This document shows, piece by piece, positions 40,987 to 50,900 of a stretch of 64,000 nucleotides of DNA. The first letter of the stretch is position 1, and every line of letters begins with the position of its first letter. This stretch comes from Streptomyces sp. NBC_01478 (GTDB lineage: Bacteria > Actinomycetota > Actinomycetes > Streptomycetales > Streptomycetaceae): contig NZ_CP109444.1 of the NCBI RefSeq assembly GCF_036227225.1, forward strand, positions 1,302,001-1,366,000, in the 5' to 3' direction. Below the pieces are notes generated by a model. It was given only the letters and a program-made list of their open reading frames with translations. It was not told where the DNA came from and ran no database searches. The translations under genes and the position numbers were made by a program.

Positions 40987-42816
40987 GATCTCGGGCTTGT
41001 AGAGGTCCAGCCAGAGCGCCAGGTCGAGGGTGCGTTCCAGGCCGCGGCGGCCCGCCTGGGTGCTGATGGGTGCGTCACGGTGGGCGGCCCGCCGGAGCTT
41101 CTCCCGGTCGACGAGGTCGAAGACCGGGTGGGCGGGCCGGGCGAGGAGGTCCTTGGCGTGGTCCTGGAGGGCGACCGCGTACTTGGGGTCCTGGGTGGAC
41201 GGGTACGGGCTCTTGACCCGGTCGTACACGGACTGCGGGAGGACGTCCGCGGTGGCCTCCCTGAGCAGGGTCTTCTCCCGGCCGTCGTAGGACTTGAAGG
41301 ACCAGGGCGTGTTGTAGACGTACTGGACGAGCCGGTGGTCGCAGAACGGGACGCGGACCTCCAGGCCGACGGCCATGCTCGCGCGGTCCTTGCGGTCGAG
41401 CAGGATGCGTACGAAGCGGGTGAGATGGAGGTGGCAGATGCGCCGCATGCGGTACTCGAACTCGCTGTCGCCGTCGAGGCGTTGGATTCCGGAGACGGCA
41501 GCGCGGTAGCCGTCCGCGAGGTAGGACTCCGTGTCCAGCGCCTTGGTCAGGTCGGCGCGCAGGACGTCGGCGTCGTCCCCGAAGTCCCGGCCGAAGCGCA
41601 CCAGCCAGGGGAAGGTGTCGGCGTTCCGGGCCTCCTCGTCGAAGAACTGCTGGTAGCCGCCGAAGACTTCGTCGGCGGACTCGCCGGACAGGGCGACGGT
41701 GGACTGGTCGCGGATGGCGCGGAACAACAGGTACAGCGAGGAGTCCATGTCGCCGAAGCCCAGGGGGAGATCGCGGGCCCGGAGCATCTTCGCCCGTACG
41801 TCGAGGTCGGCGAGGGCCTGTGCGTCGAGCACGATGTCCTGGTGGTCGGTGCCCGAGGCGCAGGCCACGTCGTGGACGTAGGGCGTGTCGGGGGTGCCGC
41901 GCAGTGGTTCGGCGACGAAGTTCTCGCTCTGGCCGACGAAGTCGACGGCGAAGCTGCGCACCGTCTCGCCGTGTTCGGCGAGTTGGCGGGCGGCGATCGC
42001 GGTCATGGCGGAGGAGTCGAGGCCGCCGGAGAGCAGGGTGCAGCGGGGCACGTCGGCGACGAGCTGGCGGCGCACGATGTCGTCGAGGAGCGTGCGGACG
42101 GCGGCGACGGTGGCGTCACGGTCGTCGGTGTGCGGGCGGGTCTCCAACTGCCAGTAGACGCGGCGCCGTTGGCCCGAGCGGTCGACGGTGACGACGGTTC
42201 CGGGTTCGACCTCGGACATGCCGTCCCAGATGGCGTGTCCGGGCGTCTTGATCATGGTGAAGAGTTCGCGCAGGCCGTCCAGGGTGACCCGGGCGCGGGC
42301 CAGCGGGTTGGCGAGGATCGCCTTCGGTTCGGAGCCGAACAGGACGCCGTCGGGGGTCGGGTGGTAGTAGAAGGGCTTGATGCCCATGCGGTCACGGATC
42401 ATGACGAGTCGGTCGCGGCGGCCGTCCCAGATCGCGAAGGCGTACATCCCGTTGAGGCGTTCGGCGACCGCGTCGCCCCATTCGAGATAGCCGCGCAGCA
42501 CGACCTCGGTGTCGGAGTCGGTGGTGAACCGGTGTCCCCGGTCGGCGAGTTGGCGGCGGAGTTCGGTGAAGTTGTAGGTCTCCCCCGAGTAGACGAGCGC
42601 GACCGTGCCGTCCGCCGTGTCGACGGTCATCGGCTGACGCCCGCCGGGCAGGTCGATGATCGCGAGCCGGCGGTGTCCGAGGGCCGCGGGGCCCTGGATC
42701 CAGGTGCCGCGGTCGTCCGGGCCGCGGCAGGCCATCGTCTCGGTCATTGCATCCAATGTCGCGGCCTCGGTGCGCAGTTCGCGGTCGAAGGAGACCCAGC
42801 CGGTGATGCCGCACAT
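40975..42816 (-). CDS. asnB: Asparagine synthetase (glutamine-hydrolysing)
   Basis: A 613-residue class B asparagine synthetase. MCGITGWVSFDRE gives the N-terminal nucleophile Cys2 after Met removal; RGPDDRGTW, HRRLAIIDL and GETYNF are the glutaminase motifs. TLLSGGLDSSAMTAI is the PP-loop of the synthetase domain. It transfers amide nitrogen from glutamine to aspartate, with ATP. AGGAGGTAACGC precedes the ATG, an excellent ribosome site. It lies 288 bases downstream of arcA in the same direction, so it may be partly co-expressed with arginine deiminase, though the gap can hold its own promoter. TATA-rich bases (TATATGACG) are seen there. Confidence 0.95.
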   Translation of the reverse strand: MCGITGWVSFDRELRTEAATLDAMTETMACRGPDDRGTWIQGPAALGHRRLAIIDLPGGRQPMTVDTADGTVALVYSGETYNFTELRRQLADRGHRFTTDSDTEVVLRGYLEWGDAVAERLNGMYAFAIWDGRRDRLVMIRDRMGIKPFYYHPTPDGVLFGSEPKAILANPLARARVTLDGLRELFTMIKTPGHAIWDGMSEVEPGTVVTVDRSGQRRRVYWQLETRPHTDDRDATVAAVRTLLDDIVRRQLVADVPRCTLLSGGLDSSAMTAIAARQLAEHGETVRSFAVDFVGQSENFVAEPLRGTPDTPYVHDVACASGTDHQDIVLDAQALADLDVRAKMLRARDLPLGFGDMDSSLYLLFRAIRDQSTVALSGESADEVFGGYQQFFDEEARNADTFPWLVRFGRDFGDDADVLRADLTKALDTESYLADGYRAAVSGIQRLDGDSEFEYRMRRICHLHLTRFVRILLDRKDRASMAVGLEVRVPFCDHRLVQYVYNTPWSFKSYDGREKTLLREATADVLPQSVYDRVKSPYPSTQDPKYAVALQDHAKDLLARPAHPVFDLVDREKLRRAAHRDAPISTQAGRRGLERTLDLALWLDLYKPEISVA

Positions 42817-43104
42817 GCGTTACCTCCTGCGTCCGGTCCGCCGGAGATGGGTCGCTCACCTGCGCCTTTCCCTGCGGGTGACCCAGCCCCTGCAAACCAG
42901 TTGTATCGAGCACCTATATGACGAGCGTGTGCCACCGGAGAGGTTCGGTCAACACGGCCGTAACCTGGACGGCCGCCCCACCCCCGTACTTTCGGCCGCG
43001 TTTTGCGTGCCCGCGATCCGTGGATCGGCGCCCCACCGGGCGGATCTCGTCAGGAATCGGCCAAGGGCAAAGAGTTGCCCAACATCCGCCCGCCGAACGG
43101 CACT

Positions 43105-44367
43105 TCAGAACTCCACCGGGTCCCGCACGATCGGGCAGGTCATGCAGTGCCCGCCGCCCCGGCCGCGTCCCAGTTCGGCGCCGACGATCGTGATGACCTC
43201 GACGCCGGCCTTGCGCAGCAGGGTGTTGGTCTGGGTGTTGCGGTCGTAGGTGAAGACCACGCCCGGTTCCAGCGCGACCGCGTTGTTGCCGCTGTCCCAC
43301 TGCTGGCGTTCGGAGGCGTAGACGTCGCCGCCCGTCTCCACGATCCGCAGTCCGGGCAGGCCGAGCGCCTTGGCGACGACGTCGGTGAAGGGGGTCGAGC
43401 CCTCGTCGACGATGTCGATGCCGGGTCCCTTGGTGCCGGGGCGCAGGGAGAAGGTGTGGACGGAGTCCATGATGGCCGGGTACAGGGTCACCAGATCCCG
43501 GTCGGCGAAGGTGAAGACGGTGTCGAGGTGCATCGCGGAGCGCAGCTTCGGCATGCCGGCGACGACGACGTGCTCGGCGGCGCCCAGGTCGAAGAGGGCC
43601 TTGGCGACTTGGGTGATGGCCTGGCGCGAGGTGCGCTCGCTCATGCCCATGAGGACCACGCCGTTGCCGACGGGCATGATGTCGCCGCCCTCGAACGTGG
43701 CCTGCCCCCAGTCGAGTTCGGGGTCGCCCCACCAGACGACGGAGCCCGCGAAGTCGGGGTGGAAGGTGTAGATCGCCTTCATCAGGAGGGTCTCGTCGTG
43801 CCGGGCGGGCCAGTAGAGCGGGTTGAGGGTGAGGCCGCCGTAGAGCCAGCAGGTCGTGTCGCGGGTGTAGAGGGTGTTGGGCAGCGGCGGCATCAGGTAT
43901 TCACGGACGCCGGTCGACTCGCGGACGAGGGCGACGTAGCCGGTGCGGTACTCGTCCGGGAGGTCGGTGGTGGCGAGGCCGCCGATCAAGTACTTGGCCA
44001 GTTCGGCCGGTTCGAGGCTCTCCAGGTAGGCGCGGGTCGCGTCGATGAGGCCGAGGCCGACCTCGTTCGCGACGATCTTCCGGTCCAGGAGCCAGTCCTT
44101 GGCGGCGGGGATCGTCATGGTCTGGGCGAGCAGTTCGTGCAACTCGACGACGTCCACGCCGCGTTCGCGGAGTTTGTTGACGAAGTCGGCGTGGTCGCGC
44201 TGGGCGTTCTCGACCCACATCACGTCGTCGAAGAGCAGGTCGTCGGAGTTGGTCGGGGTGAGCCTGCGGTGGGCCAGGCCCGGGGCGCAGACCAGCACCT
44301 TGCGCAGCCGGCCGACCTCTGAGTGGACGCCGTACTCATGTCGGTCCACGGTGTCTTGACTGGTCAC
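43105..44367 (-). CDS. arcA: Arginine deiminase
   Basis: A 420-residue arginine deiminase. [20 protein letters not shown] is the start of the amidinotransferase propeller, with [17 protein letters not shown] and [26 protein letters not shown] (catalytic Glu/His region). The C-terminal [14 protein letters not shown] has the nucleophile Cys. The enzyme turns arginine into citrulline and ammonia, first step of the ADI pathway. The start is taken as GTG at 44367 (AAAGG 10 bases upstream); a GTG at 44376 also exists. The upstream gene is the matching antiporter; arcB and arcC are not in the window. Confidence 0.95.
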   Translation of the reverse strand: MTSQDTVDRHEYGVHSEVGRLRKVLVCAPGLAHRRLTPTNSDDLLFDDVMWVENAQRDHADFVNKLRERGVDVVELHELLAQTMTIPAAKDWLLDRKIVANEVGLGLIDATRAYLESLEPAELAKYLIGGLATTDLPDEYRTGYVALVRESTGVREYLMPPLPNTLYTRDTTCWLYGGLTLNPLYWPARHDETLLMKAIYTFHPDFAGSVVWWGDPELDWGQATFEGGDIMPVGNGVVLMGMSERTSRQAITQVAKALFDLGAAEHVVVAGMPKLRSAMHLDTVFTFADRDLVTLYPAIMDSVHTFSLRPGTKGPGIDIVDEGSTPFTDVVAKALGLPGLRIVETGGDVYASERQQWDSGNNAVALEPGVVFTYDRNTQTNTLLRKAGVEVITIVGAELGRGRGGGHCMTCPIVRDPVEF

Positions 44368-44400
44368 GGTGCACACACCTTTCCGGCGGTCGAGGCGAGG

Positions 44401-45828
44401 TCAGAGACTGATCCAGCCCGAGGTCAGGGCGACGATCCCGACAACGGCGCCCGCGACCGAGACGGCGAGGATCACCGATTCGCGGGCCGAGAAGGGCGAA
44501 CGCCCCTGTTCCCTGCGGGCCTTGACGAACAGGAAGGTGGCGGGCGCGTAGATGATGAGCGAGACGAGGAGGTACTTGAAGCCGGCCGCGTAGATGAGGA
44601 ACGCGGTGTAGACCGTGGCGAGTACGGCGACCACCAACTCGCCTCGCCCTGAGCGAGTTCGCGTGCGGGCGATCCGCACGGCGAAGCCGGCCGCGAGCAG
44701 GAACGGGATCAGCGTCAGTGAACTGGTCAGGTCCAGCGCGAAGTTGAAGGCGTCGTCGGAGAAGTAGGTGACGACCAGTACGAGTTGGCTGAGCAGGGTG
44801 GTCATCACCAGGGCGGGGACGGGCACGTCGGCCGCCGTGGACCTCTTCAGGAAGCGCGGCATGTCGTCGTCCTTGGCGGCGACGAACAGCACCTCGGCGG
44901 CCATCAGCGTCCAGGCGAGGTAGGCGCCCAGCACGGAGACGATCAGTCCGACGCTGACGAAGACCTTCCCCCAGGCGCCCACCGCGTGTTCCAGCACGCC
45001 CGCCATGGAGGGCTGCCGCAGTTCGGCGATCTCGCCCATCGGCATCAGGCCGTACGACACGATCGTGACCGACGCGAAGACGGCGAAGACGCTGAGGAAG
45101 CCGAGGACGGTGGCGCGTCCGACGTCCTCGCGGCGCTGGGCGTGCCGGGAGTAGACGCTGGCGCCCTCGACGCCCAGGAACACGAAGACGGTGGCCAGCA
45201 TGGTGCCCTTGACCTGCTGGAACAGGGAGCCCGCGTAGTCGGCGCCGCCGAAGTTCTCGGCGAAGACTTGGGGCTTGAGGTAGAAGAGCGCCAGGACGAC
45301 GAAGACGAGGATCGGCACGACCTTGGCGACGGTGACGATCCGGTTGATGGCCGCCGCTTCTTTCACACCGCGGCTGATCAGCAGGTAGAAGAGCCACAGT
45401 CCGGCCGAGGAGAGGACCACGGCGAGGACGGTGTCGCCTTCGCCGAGGGAGGGGGCGATCGTGCCGATCGTCGACATGATCAGCACCCAGTACGTCACGT
45501 TGCCGACGCAGGCGCTGGCCCAGTAGCCGAACGCGGCGAAGAAACCGAGGTATTCGCCGAATCCGGCCTTGGCGTAGGCGTAGACACCGGCGTCGAGGTC
45601 GGGTCTGCGGACGGCGAGGGTCTGGAAGACGAAGGCGAGCATCAGCATGCCCGTGCCGGCGACGGCCCAGGCGATCAGGGCACCGGCCACGCCCGTCTCC
45701 TGCGCGAACCGGCGCGGGAGGGAGAAGACACCGGCCCCGACCATGGAGCCGACGACCATGGTGGTCAGCGTCGGCAGGGCCAGCTTGGCGACTGTGGTCC
45801 GGGTGTCGGCAGTGGCGGCTTGCGTCAC
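44401..45828 (-). CDS. APC-family basic amino acid antiporter (ArcD-like)
   Basis: About 475 residues with 12 membrane helices. LALPTLTTMVVGSMVGAGVFSLPRRFAQETG is the APC first-helix motif of arginine/ornithine and related antiporters, followed by PDLDAGVYAYAKAGFGEYLGFFAAFGYW. It should exchange arginine for ornithine or a similar amine and feed the deiminase gene that starts 33 bases downstream. The start is uncertain: GTG at 45828 is used, while TTG at 45849 has AGGGG a few bases upstream. No strong ribosome site precedes 45828, and a leaderless start from TAACGT is possible. Confidence 0.87.
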   Translation of the reverse strand: MTQAATADTRTTVAKLALPTLTTMVVGSMVGAGVFSLPRRFAQETGVAGALIAWAVAGTGMLMLAFVFQTLAVRRPDLDAGVYAYAKAGFGEYLGFFAAFGYWASACVGNVTYWVLIMSTIGTIAPSLGEGDTVLAVVLSSAGLWLFYLLISRGVKEAAAINRIVTVAKVVPILVFVVLALFYLKPQVFAENFGGADYAGSLFQQVKGTMLATVFVFLGVEGASVYSRHAQRREDVGRATVLGFLSVFAVFASVTIVSYGLMPMGEIAELRQPSMAGVLEHAVGAWGKVFVSVGLIVSVLGAYLAWTLMAAEVLFVAAKDDDMPRFLKRSTAADVPVPALVMTTLLSQLVLVVTYFSDDAFNFALDLTSSLTLIPFLLAAGFAVRIARTRTRSGRGELVVAVLATVYTAFLIYAAGFKYLLVSLIIYAPATFLFVKARREQGRSPFSARESVILAVSVAGAVVGIVALTSGWISL

Positions 45829-45915
45829 CCGAGGGACGTTAGCAACCAATTGCCCCTATTGCCTGGCGGGCTTCCCCCATATGCCCCATCGGTGAATCGG
45901 CCCTATCGTGCTGTT

Positions 45916-47016
45916 ATGGAGCACGCACTGAGTCCCGCCACCCTGACCGAACTGCGGCGCCCGCGCCCCTACCCCGCGGTCTCCGTGCTCACCCCGACGC
46001 ATCGTCGCGAGCCCGACAACGCCCAGGATCCGGTCCGGCTGCGCAATGTGCTGGCCGAGGCCAAGAAGCAGTTGGAGGCCGACCCCGCGGTCCCCCGGGA
46101 GCGGCGCATCGACGTCTCCCGCCAGCTCGACCAGGCCCTCGCCGAGGTCGACCTGGCGCATACCGAGGACGGCCTGGTGATCTTCGCCGCGCCGGGCGAG
46201 CACCAGGTGTGGTCCCTCGCCAGATCCGTGCCGGAACGTGTGGTGCTCTCCGACACGTTCCTCACCCGCAACCTCGTCTCCGCGCAGGCCTCCGAGCGGC
46301 CGTTCTGGGTGCTGTCCCTCGCCGCGGACCGCGTCACGCTGTGGAACGGCGGCGTCGACCGGGCCGTCGAGGACCACACCGGCGGCTTCCCGTTGACCCG
46401 CGACCACCGGGACAACTTCGACGCCGAGCGGCAGGAGCGGATCGGCGACATGCCGAGCACCTTCCGCGACGAGGACACCCGGCACTTCCTGCGCGAGGCC
46501 GACACCGCGATGGGCCGCATCCTGCGCGTGCACCGGCGCCCCCTCTACATCACCGGCGAACAGGCCGCGCTGTCCGCGCTGGACGAGGTCGGCAACGCCA
46601 CCAAGGACGCGGTGCACATCGCGCACGGCGGCCTCGCGCACGGCACACCCGACGCCGTGTGGCAGGCCGTACGACCGCTGCTCGACGCGGAGGCGCGCAA
46701 GAGCACGGTGTCCGTGACCCGGGAGCTCGAATCGGCGCGCGGGCGCAAGGAGTTCGCGGCCGGCGTCGACGAGGTCTGGCAGAACGCCCGGGAGGGCCGG
46801 GTGCGGCTGCTGGCCGTCGAGGAGAACTACCGGGTCACGGTCCGCGACGACCACGGCGACCATCTCGTCCCGGCCGACAGCAGCGACCTCGACGCCCGCG
46901 AGGACATCGTGGACGAGATCGTCGAACAGTGCCTGGAGACCGGCGCCGAGGTCCGCTTCGTCCCCGACGGCACGTTGACCGACGCGGACGGCATCGCGGG
47001 CGTGCTGCGCTACTGA
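45916..47016 (+). CDS. baeRF-family protein (bacterial eRF1/Pelota-like)
   Basis: A 366-residue protein of the bacterial archaeo-eukaryotic release-factor-like group. YPAVSVLTPTHRREPDNAQDPVRLRNLVAEA-like text opens the first domain, VIFAAPGEHQVWSLARSVPERVV the second strand set, and VHIAHGGLAHGTPDAVWQAVRPLLD with GRKEFAAGVDEVWQNAREGRVRLLAVEENY the eL30-like C-terminal part. These proteins were predicted to contact ribosomes or act in stress, but none is well understood. TATCGT lies about 7 bases before the ATG, so the mRNA may be leaderless. It is divergent from the arginine antiporter. Confidence 0.75.
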   Translation: MEHALSPATLTELRRPRPYPAVSVLTPTHRREPDNAQDPVRLRNVLAEAKKQLEADPAVPRERRIDVSRQLDQALAEVDLAHTEDGLVIFAAPGEHQVWSLARSVPERVVLSDTFLTRNLVSAQASERPFWVLSLAADRVTLWNGGVDRAVEDHTGGFPLTRDHRDNFDAERQERIGDMPSTFRDEDTRHFLREADTAMGRILRVHRRPLYITGEQAALSALDEVGNATKDAVHIAHGGLAHGTPDAVWQAVRPLLDAEARKSTVSVTRELESARGRKEFAAGVDEVWQNAREGRVRLLAVEENYRVTVRDDHGDHLVPADSSDLDAREDIVDEIVEQCLETGAEVRFVPDGTLTDADGIAGVLRY

Positions 47017-47097
47017 GGCCTCCTCCCCACTCCCGAGGCCGCCTCTCCCCCGCGGCGTACGCTACGGCGTGATCGTCGGCGGAGAGGGAGTGCACAC

Positions 47098-48120
47098 GTG
47101 GGTGACCTGCTGGGCGTGGCCGTGCTGGGTGCGGGGCACATGGGAGCCGACCACATACGGCGCCTCGACCAGGTGGTGAGCGGCGCCAGGGTCGCCGCCG
47201 TGGCCGATCCCGACACGGATCGCGCCAAGGAGGCGGTGGCCGGGCTGGACGCCGCGGTGCACGAGGACGCCGTGGCCGCGCTCGACGCCCCCGGGGTCCA
47301 GGCGGTGCTGATCGCCTCGCCGGGTCCCGCGCACGAGGAGGCGCTGCTCGCCGCCTTCGCCCGTGGGCTGCCGGTGCTGTGCGAGAAGCCCCTGGTGCCC
47401 GAGTCCACCGGGGCACTCCGGGTGGTGGAGGCGGAGGCGCGGCTCGGGCGACGGCTGGCGCAGGTCGGGTTCATGCGGCGCTACGACGCCGAGTACCGGC
47501 GTCTCAAGTCCCTGCTGGACGGCGGGCAGTTGGGGCGCCCGCTGATGCTGCACTGCACCCACCGCAATGTGTCGTCGCCGCCGTACTTCACCTCGGCGAT
47601 GCTCATCGACAGCTCCGTCTCGCACGAGATCGACGCGGCCCGCTGGCTGCTCGGCCAGGAGCTGACCGCGGTGACCGTGCTCAGCCCGCGCTCCTCGGCG
47701 AACTCCCCGGAGGGCCTGCTCGACCCGCAGCTCGTACTCTTCGAGACCGACGGCGGCGCCCTCGTCGACGTCGAGATCTTCGTCAACTCCGGCTTCGGCT
47801 ACCAGGTGCGCTGCGAGGCCGTGTGCGAGGCGGGCAGCGCCCGGATCGGCGAGGACCGCACGATGGTCGTCACCACCCGGGGCAGCGCCCACGAGGACGT
47901 GCCGCTGGACTACCTCGTCCGGTTCGCCGACGCCTACGACCGTGAGGTGCAGTCCTGGGTCGACGCCACCCGGCGGGGCCTGGTCACCGGCCCGAGCGTC
48001 TGGGACGGCTACGCGTCCTCCGTGGTCGCCGAGGCCGGCGTCCGGGCGCTGGAGAGCGGCGGCCGGGTGGCCGTCGAACTCGCCCCGCGCCCGGACCTGT
48101 ACGCCGACGTCAGCCGCTGA
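47098..48120 (+). CDS. Gfo/Idh/MocA-family oxidoreductase (inositol dehydrogenase-like)
   Basis: A 340-residue NAD(P)-dependent oxidoreductase. [21 protein letters not shown] is the Rossmann fold, [19 protein letters not shown] the second loop, and [10 protein letters not shown] (EKP) carries the catalytic Lys. [20 protein letters not shown] and [17 protein letters not shown] (His of the C-terminal domain) are typical of myo-inositol 2-dehydrogenases. It probably oxidises a cyclitol or sugar; no other inositol genes are near. The GTG start has GGGAG 8 bases upstream. Confidence 0.87.
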   Translation: MGDLLGVAVLGAGHMGADHIRRLDQVVSGARVAAVADPDTDRAKEAVAGLDAAVHEDAVAALDAPGVQAVLIASPGPAHEEALLAAFARGLPVLCEKPLVPESTGALRVVEAEARLGRRLAQVGFMRRYDAEYRRLKSLLDGGQLGRPLMLHCTHRNVSSPPYFTSAMLIDSSVSHEIDAARWLLGQELTAVTVLSPRSSANSPEGLLDPQLVLFETDGGALVDVEIFVNSGFGYQVRCEAVCEAGSARIGEDRTMVVTTRGSAHEDVPLDYLVRFADAYDREVQSWVDATRRGLVTGPSVWDGYASSVVAEAGVRALESGGRVAVELAPRPDLYADVSR

Positions 48121-48141
48121 CACCGGAGTTGTACGGCTGCG

Positions 48142-50166
48142 TCAGCCGCTGACGCTCGCCGCGCCCGACTCCAGGTGCCCGGTGAACCGGCGCGACCAGG
48201 TCGCGTCGGAGTCGACAGTGACCGTGAAGTCGTACCAACCGCTCTGGTAGGCAACGGCGTTGAAGAAGTCCTCCGTCGACGCGCCCGCGGCGACCGTGTA
48301 CGTCCATGGTCCGTCGCTGCGGTAGTGGTTGGACGTGATGGTGAACTTCACCGACGCGGAGCCCGAGTTGGTCATCTTGAAGTAGATCGCGAGCTTGCCG
48401 GTGCCCGACTCGACGGCGTAACGGGTGCTTACCTCAACGGACTTGCCCGCCTTGGTGGCGTCGCCCTGGAAGCGGCGCAGGAAGCGGTTGGGGCCGACCA
48501 TGGAGAGGTCGTACTTGCCACTGCCGTAGCCCGCACCGATGTTGAAGAAGTCGGTGGCGGTGCCACCCGGGTCGACCGTGTACTGCCAGGGCGTGGTGTC
48601 ACGGTAGGCGTTGGGGTGGATGGAGAGATGGGTGGCGCTCTTGGCCGCGCCGCCCTGGTTGGACATGGCGAACCACGCGAGGACCTTGCCGCTCGCCCCG
48701 AACTCCAGGTGATCCAGATACCCGTTGGGCTGGTACGGCAGTGCGCGGGCGGGCCTGGTGCCGGGCTCCTGCGCGGGCAGGGCGTTGTTCGTCGGCACCG
48801 GGTTGGGCAGCGGGCCGCAGGTGGAGATGCCGATGACGCTGGTCGCCGGGAGCGCGACGGAGCCGTAGACCGGGTTGGCGAAGTCGAAGACGCCGGTGAG
48901 GTCGCCGCTGACCTTGCGGCGCCAGGTGCTGATGTTGGGGCAGGCGGCGGGTTTGCCGAGGGCGGTGGTCCAGGTCTCCAGGAAGCGCAGGACCGAGGTG
49001 TGCTCGAAGACCTCCGAGGAGACCCAACCTCCGCGTGTCCAGGGCGAGATGACGATCATCGGGACGCGGAAGCCGAAGCCGTACGGGACGCCGTTGAGGA
49101 ACTCGCCGTCGGTGCCGGCGGGCGGGACGGGCGGCGGGACGTGGTCGAAGTAGCCGTCGTTCTCGTCGTAGTTGAGGAACAGGACGGTCGAGTCGAGGAC
49201 GTCGGGGTCGGCGGCGAGGGCCTGGTAGACGAGGCCGATGAAGTGGGCGCCGTCGCCGGGCGGGGCGTAAGGGTGCTCGGAGAAGGCCTGGTTGGGGACG
49301 ACCCAGGAGACCTGCGGGAGGGTGCCCGCAAGGACGTCGGCCTTGATGGCGGCGGCGATGTCGTCGGGGGTCGAGCCGGTGGCGGCCGGGACGGAGGACA
49401 TGCCTCGGTCGTAAAGGGGGCTGCCCGCCTTGGAGTTGGTGAAGTTCTTGAAGTAGGCGCAGGCGTTGTCGCCGTAGTTGTCGGCCGCGTTCTGGTAGAC
49501 CTTCCAGCTCACTCCGGCGTTCTGCAGTGCCTCGGCGTAGGTCCCCCAGGTCAGGCCGGACTCGTCACCGCCGTCGTAGCTGGAGGAGTCGACCTTGCCG
49601 CTCCACAGGTAGGTGCGGTTGGGGCCGGTCGCGCTGAGGGTGGAGCAGAAGTAGGCGTCGCAGACGGTGTAGTTGTCGGCGAGCGCGTAGTGGAAGGGGA
49701 TGTCGGCGCGGTCGAGGTAGCCGAGCGAGCGGATGTTGCCGACGCCCGAGACCCAGTTGTCGAGGCGGCCCTTGTTCCACGCGGAGTGCTGCGAGGACCA
49801 GGAGTGCGGCAGGTCGCCGTTGCACTGAGCGAGGGTCTCGCCGTCCTTGCCGCCCGCGGACGGGGTGGCGCTCAGCTTCCAGGGGTACTGACGGCCGCCG
49901 CCGCTCGGCTGGTTGAAGACCGGGTATCCGCCGCTCAGGGTGATGCCGCTGCGGTCGTCGAAGCCGCGGACGCCCTTCAGGCGCCCGAAGTAGTGGTCGA
50001 AGCTGCGGTTCTCCTGCATGAGGATCACCACGTGTTTCACGTCCGAGATCGTGCCGGTCGCCGACTGCTGGGCAGCGATCGCGGGCCGTACGCCGGTGCC
50101 CGTCGCCATGCCCGCCGCCACGGTGGCACCGAGCCCCACGAAGCCTCTTCGGCTGATCGGTGTCAT
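48142..50166 (-). CDS. Tat-exported phosphocholine-type phospholipase C
   Basis: A 674-residue phosphoesterase-family enzyme. The Tat signal is SRRGFVGLGATVAAGMATG. VKHVVILMQENRSFDHYFG is the metal-binding start of the phosphatidylcholine-preferring PLC family; VVPNQAFSEHPYAPPGDGAHF and LFLNYDENDGYFDHVPPP are further metal-binding motifs. Two C-terminal repeats (ALPYQPNGYLDH... and LSMVGPNRFLRRFQGD...) are the DUF756-like beta domains of non-haemolytic PLC. It cleaves phosphatidylcholine or sphingomyelin outside the cell, often for phosphate. The ATG at 50166 has GGAG 3 bases upstream. Phosphate control is plausible but no PHO box was checked. Confidence 0.9.
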   Translation of the reverse strand: MTPISRRGFVGLGATVAAGMATGTGVRPAIAAQQSATGTISDVKHVVILMQENRSFDHYFGRLKGVRGFDDRSGITLSGGYPVFNQPSGGGRQYPWKLSATPSAGGKDGETLAQCNGDLPHSWSSQHSAWNKGRLDNWVSGVGNIRSLGYLDRADIPFHYALADNYTVCDAYFCSTLSATGPNRTYLWSGKVDSSSYDGGDESGLTWGTYAEALQNAGVSWKVYQNAADNYGDNACAYFKNFTNSKAGSPLYDRGMSSVPAATGSTPDDIAAAIKADVLAGTLPQVSWVVPNQAFSEHPYAPPGDGAHFIGLVYQALAADPDVLDSTVLFLNYDENDGYFDHVPPPVPPAGTDGEFLNGVPYGFGFRVPMIVISPWTRGGWVSSEVFEHTSVLRFLETWTTALGKPAACPNISTWRRKVSGDLTGVFDFANPVYGSVALPATSVIGISTCGPLPNPVPTNNALPAQEPGTRPARALPYQPNGYLDHLEFGASGKVLAWFAMSNQGGAAKSATHLSIHPNAYRDTTPWQYTVDPGGTATDFFNIGAGYGSGKYDLSMVGPNRFLRRFQGDATKAGKSVEVSTRYAVESGTGKLAIYFKMTNSGSASVKFTITSNHYRSDGPWTYTVAAGASTEDFFNAVAYQSGWYDFTVTVDSDATWSRRFTGHLESGAASVSG

Positions 50167-50316
50167 GCGCTCCGCCCTCGTCACAGGCGTGCCCGAGCGG
50201 CACACCGCGCGCAAGGGTGCACGGAGCCGTCGTCAAGGTCCATACCTGGACGGTTAGGTGGAGGTGAACAAAAGTCAAAGCCGCTGCCCGAAGGCCGAGT
50301 TGACTGCCCTCGCCGC

Positions 50317-50730
50317 TCAGACGTTCCCGAACAGAGCGCTCAGCCCCCGGTCGACCACCGCGTCCATGTCCTCCTGTCCGGTGGCCACCACGTCGTAGGT
50401 CCGCAGCAGGAAGCGGCGCAGTTCAGGGGTGTGGAAGTGGAGCAGGGCGAGCCCGAACGGCGAGTGGAACTCCAGCACCGTACGGGCCCGGCCGCACGGC
50501 CACAGGTGTACGTCACCGCCGCCGGCCGGCCTGCGCAGCCCCTCCTCCAGCAGCGAGCGGGCGAAGGTCCAGGTGACACCGTCGCCGTCCAGGGACACCT
50601 CGGGCGGGAAGTCGAGGTGCACGGCCAGCGGGTCCGAGGCGAGGTAGCGGAGCGTGGCGGACACGGGAATCTCCGTGTCGTCCGCCGTGATCAGCCGGGC
50701 TCGGGTGGGCTGTTCGAGGGTGATGTCCAT
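50317..50730 (-). CDS. SsgA-like sporulation/cell-division regulator (SALP)
   Basis: A 137-residue protein of the SsgA-like family, found only in sporulating actinomycetes. ARLITADDTEIPVSATLRYLASDPLAVHLDF is the family start; GDGVTWTFARSLLEEGLRRPAGGGDVHLWPCG and the C-terminal TPELRRFLLRTYDVV fit the whirly-like fold. SALPs guide septum placement, peptidoglycan turnover or spore separation. Which paralogue this is cannot be told. GGAG is 7 bases before the ATG. It is in the same direction as the PLC gene, 150 bases upstream of it. Confidence 0.93.
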   Translation of the reverse strand: MDITLEQPTRARLITADDTEIPVSATLRYLASDPLAVHLDFPPEVSLDGDGVTWTFARSLLEEGLRRPAGGGDVHLWPCGRARTVLEFHSPFGLALLHFHTPELRRFLLRTYDVVATGQEDMDAVVDRGLSALFGNV

Positions 50731-50900
50731 GGTCGGTCTCCACTGCGGTGTGAGGTCGGCCGGATTGCCGTGTGCCTGTACGACCTCGCAGGTGCCCTTC
50801 GCATTACGCGGAACCCCGAACGAATTGATGTGACCTGCGTCACCCTCCCGTCGGTGCCTGGGGCTGCGGGTGAATTCGTTTGCGGTGGGGCGGGTGAGCC

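Noticed and set aside
41080..42921. 613-codon plus-strand ORF opposite asnB
   Set aside because: It mirrors asnB codon structure and is rich in Val, Gly and Glu without motifs.
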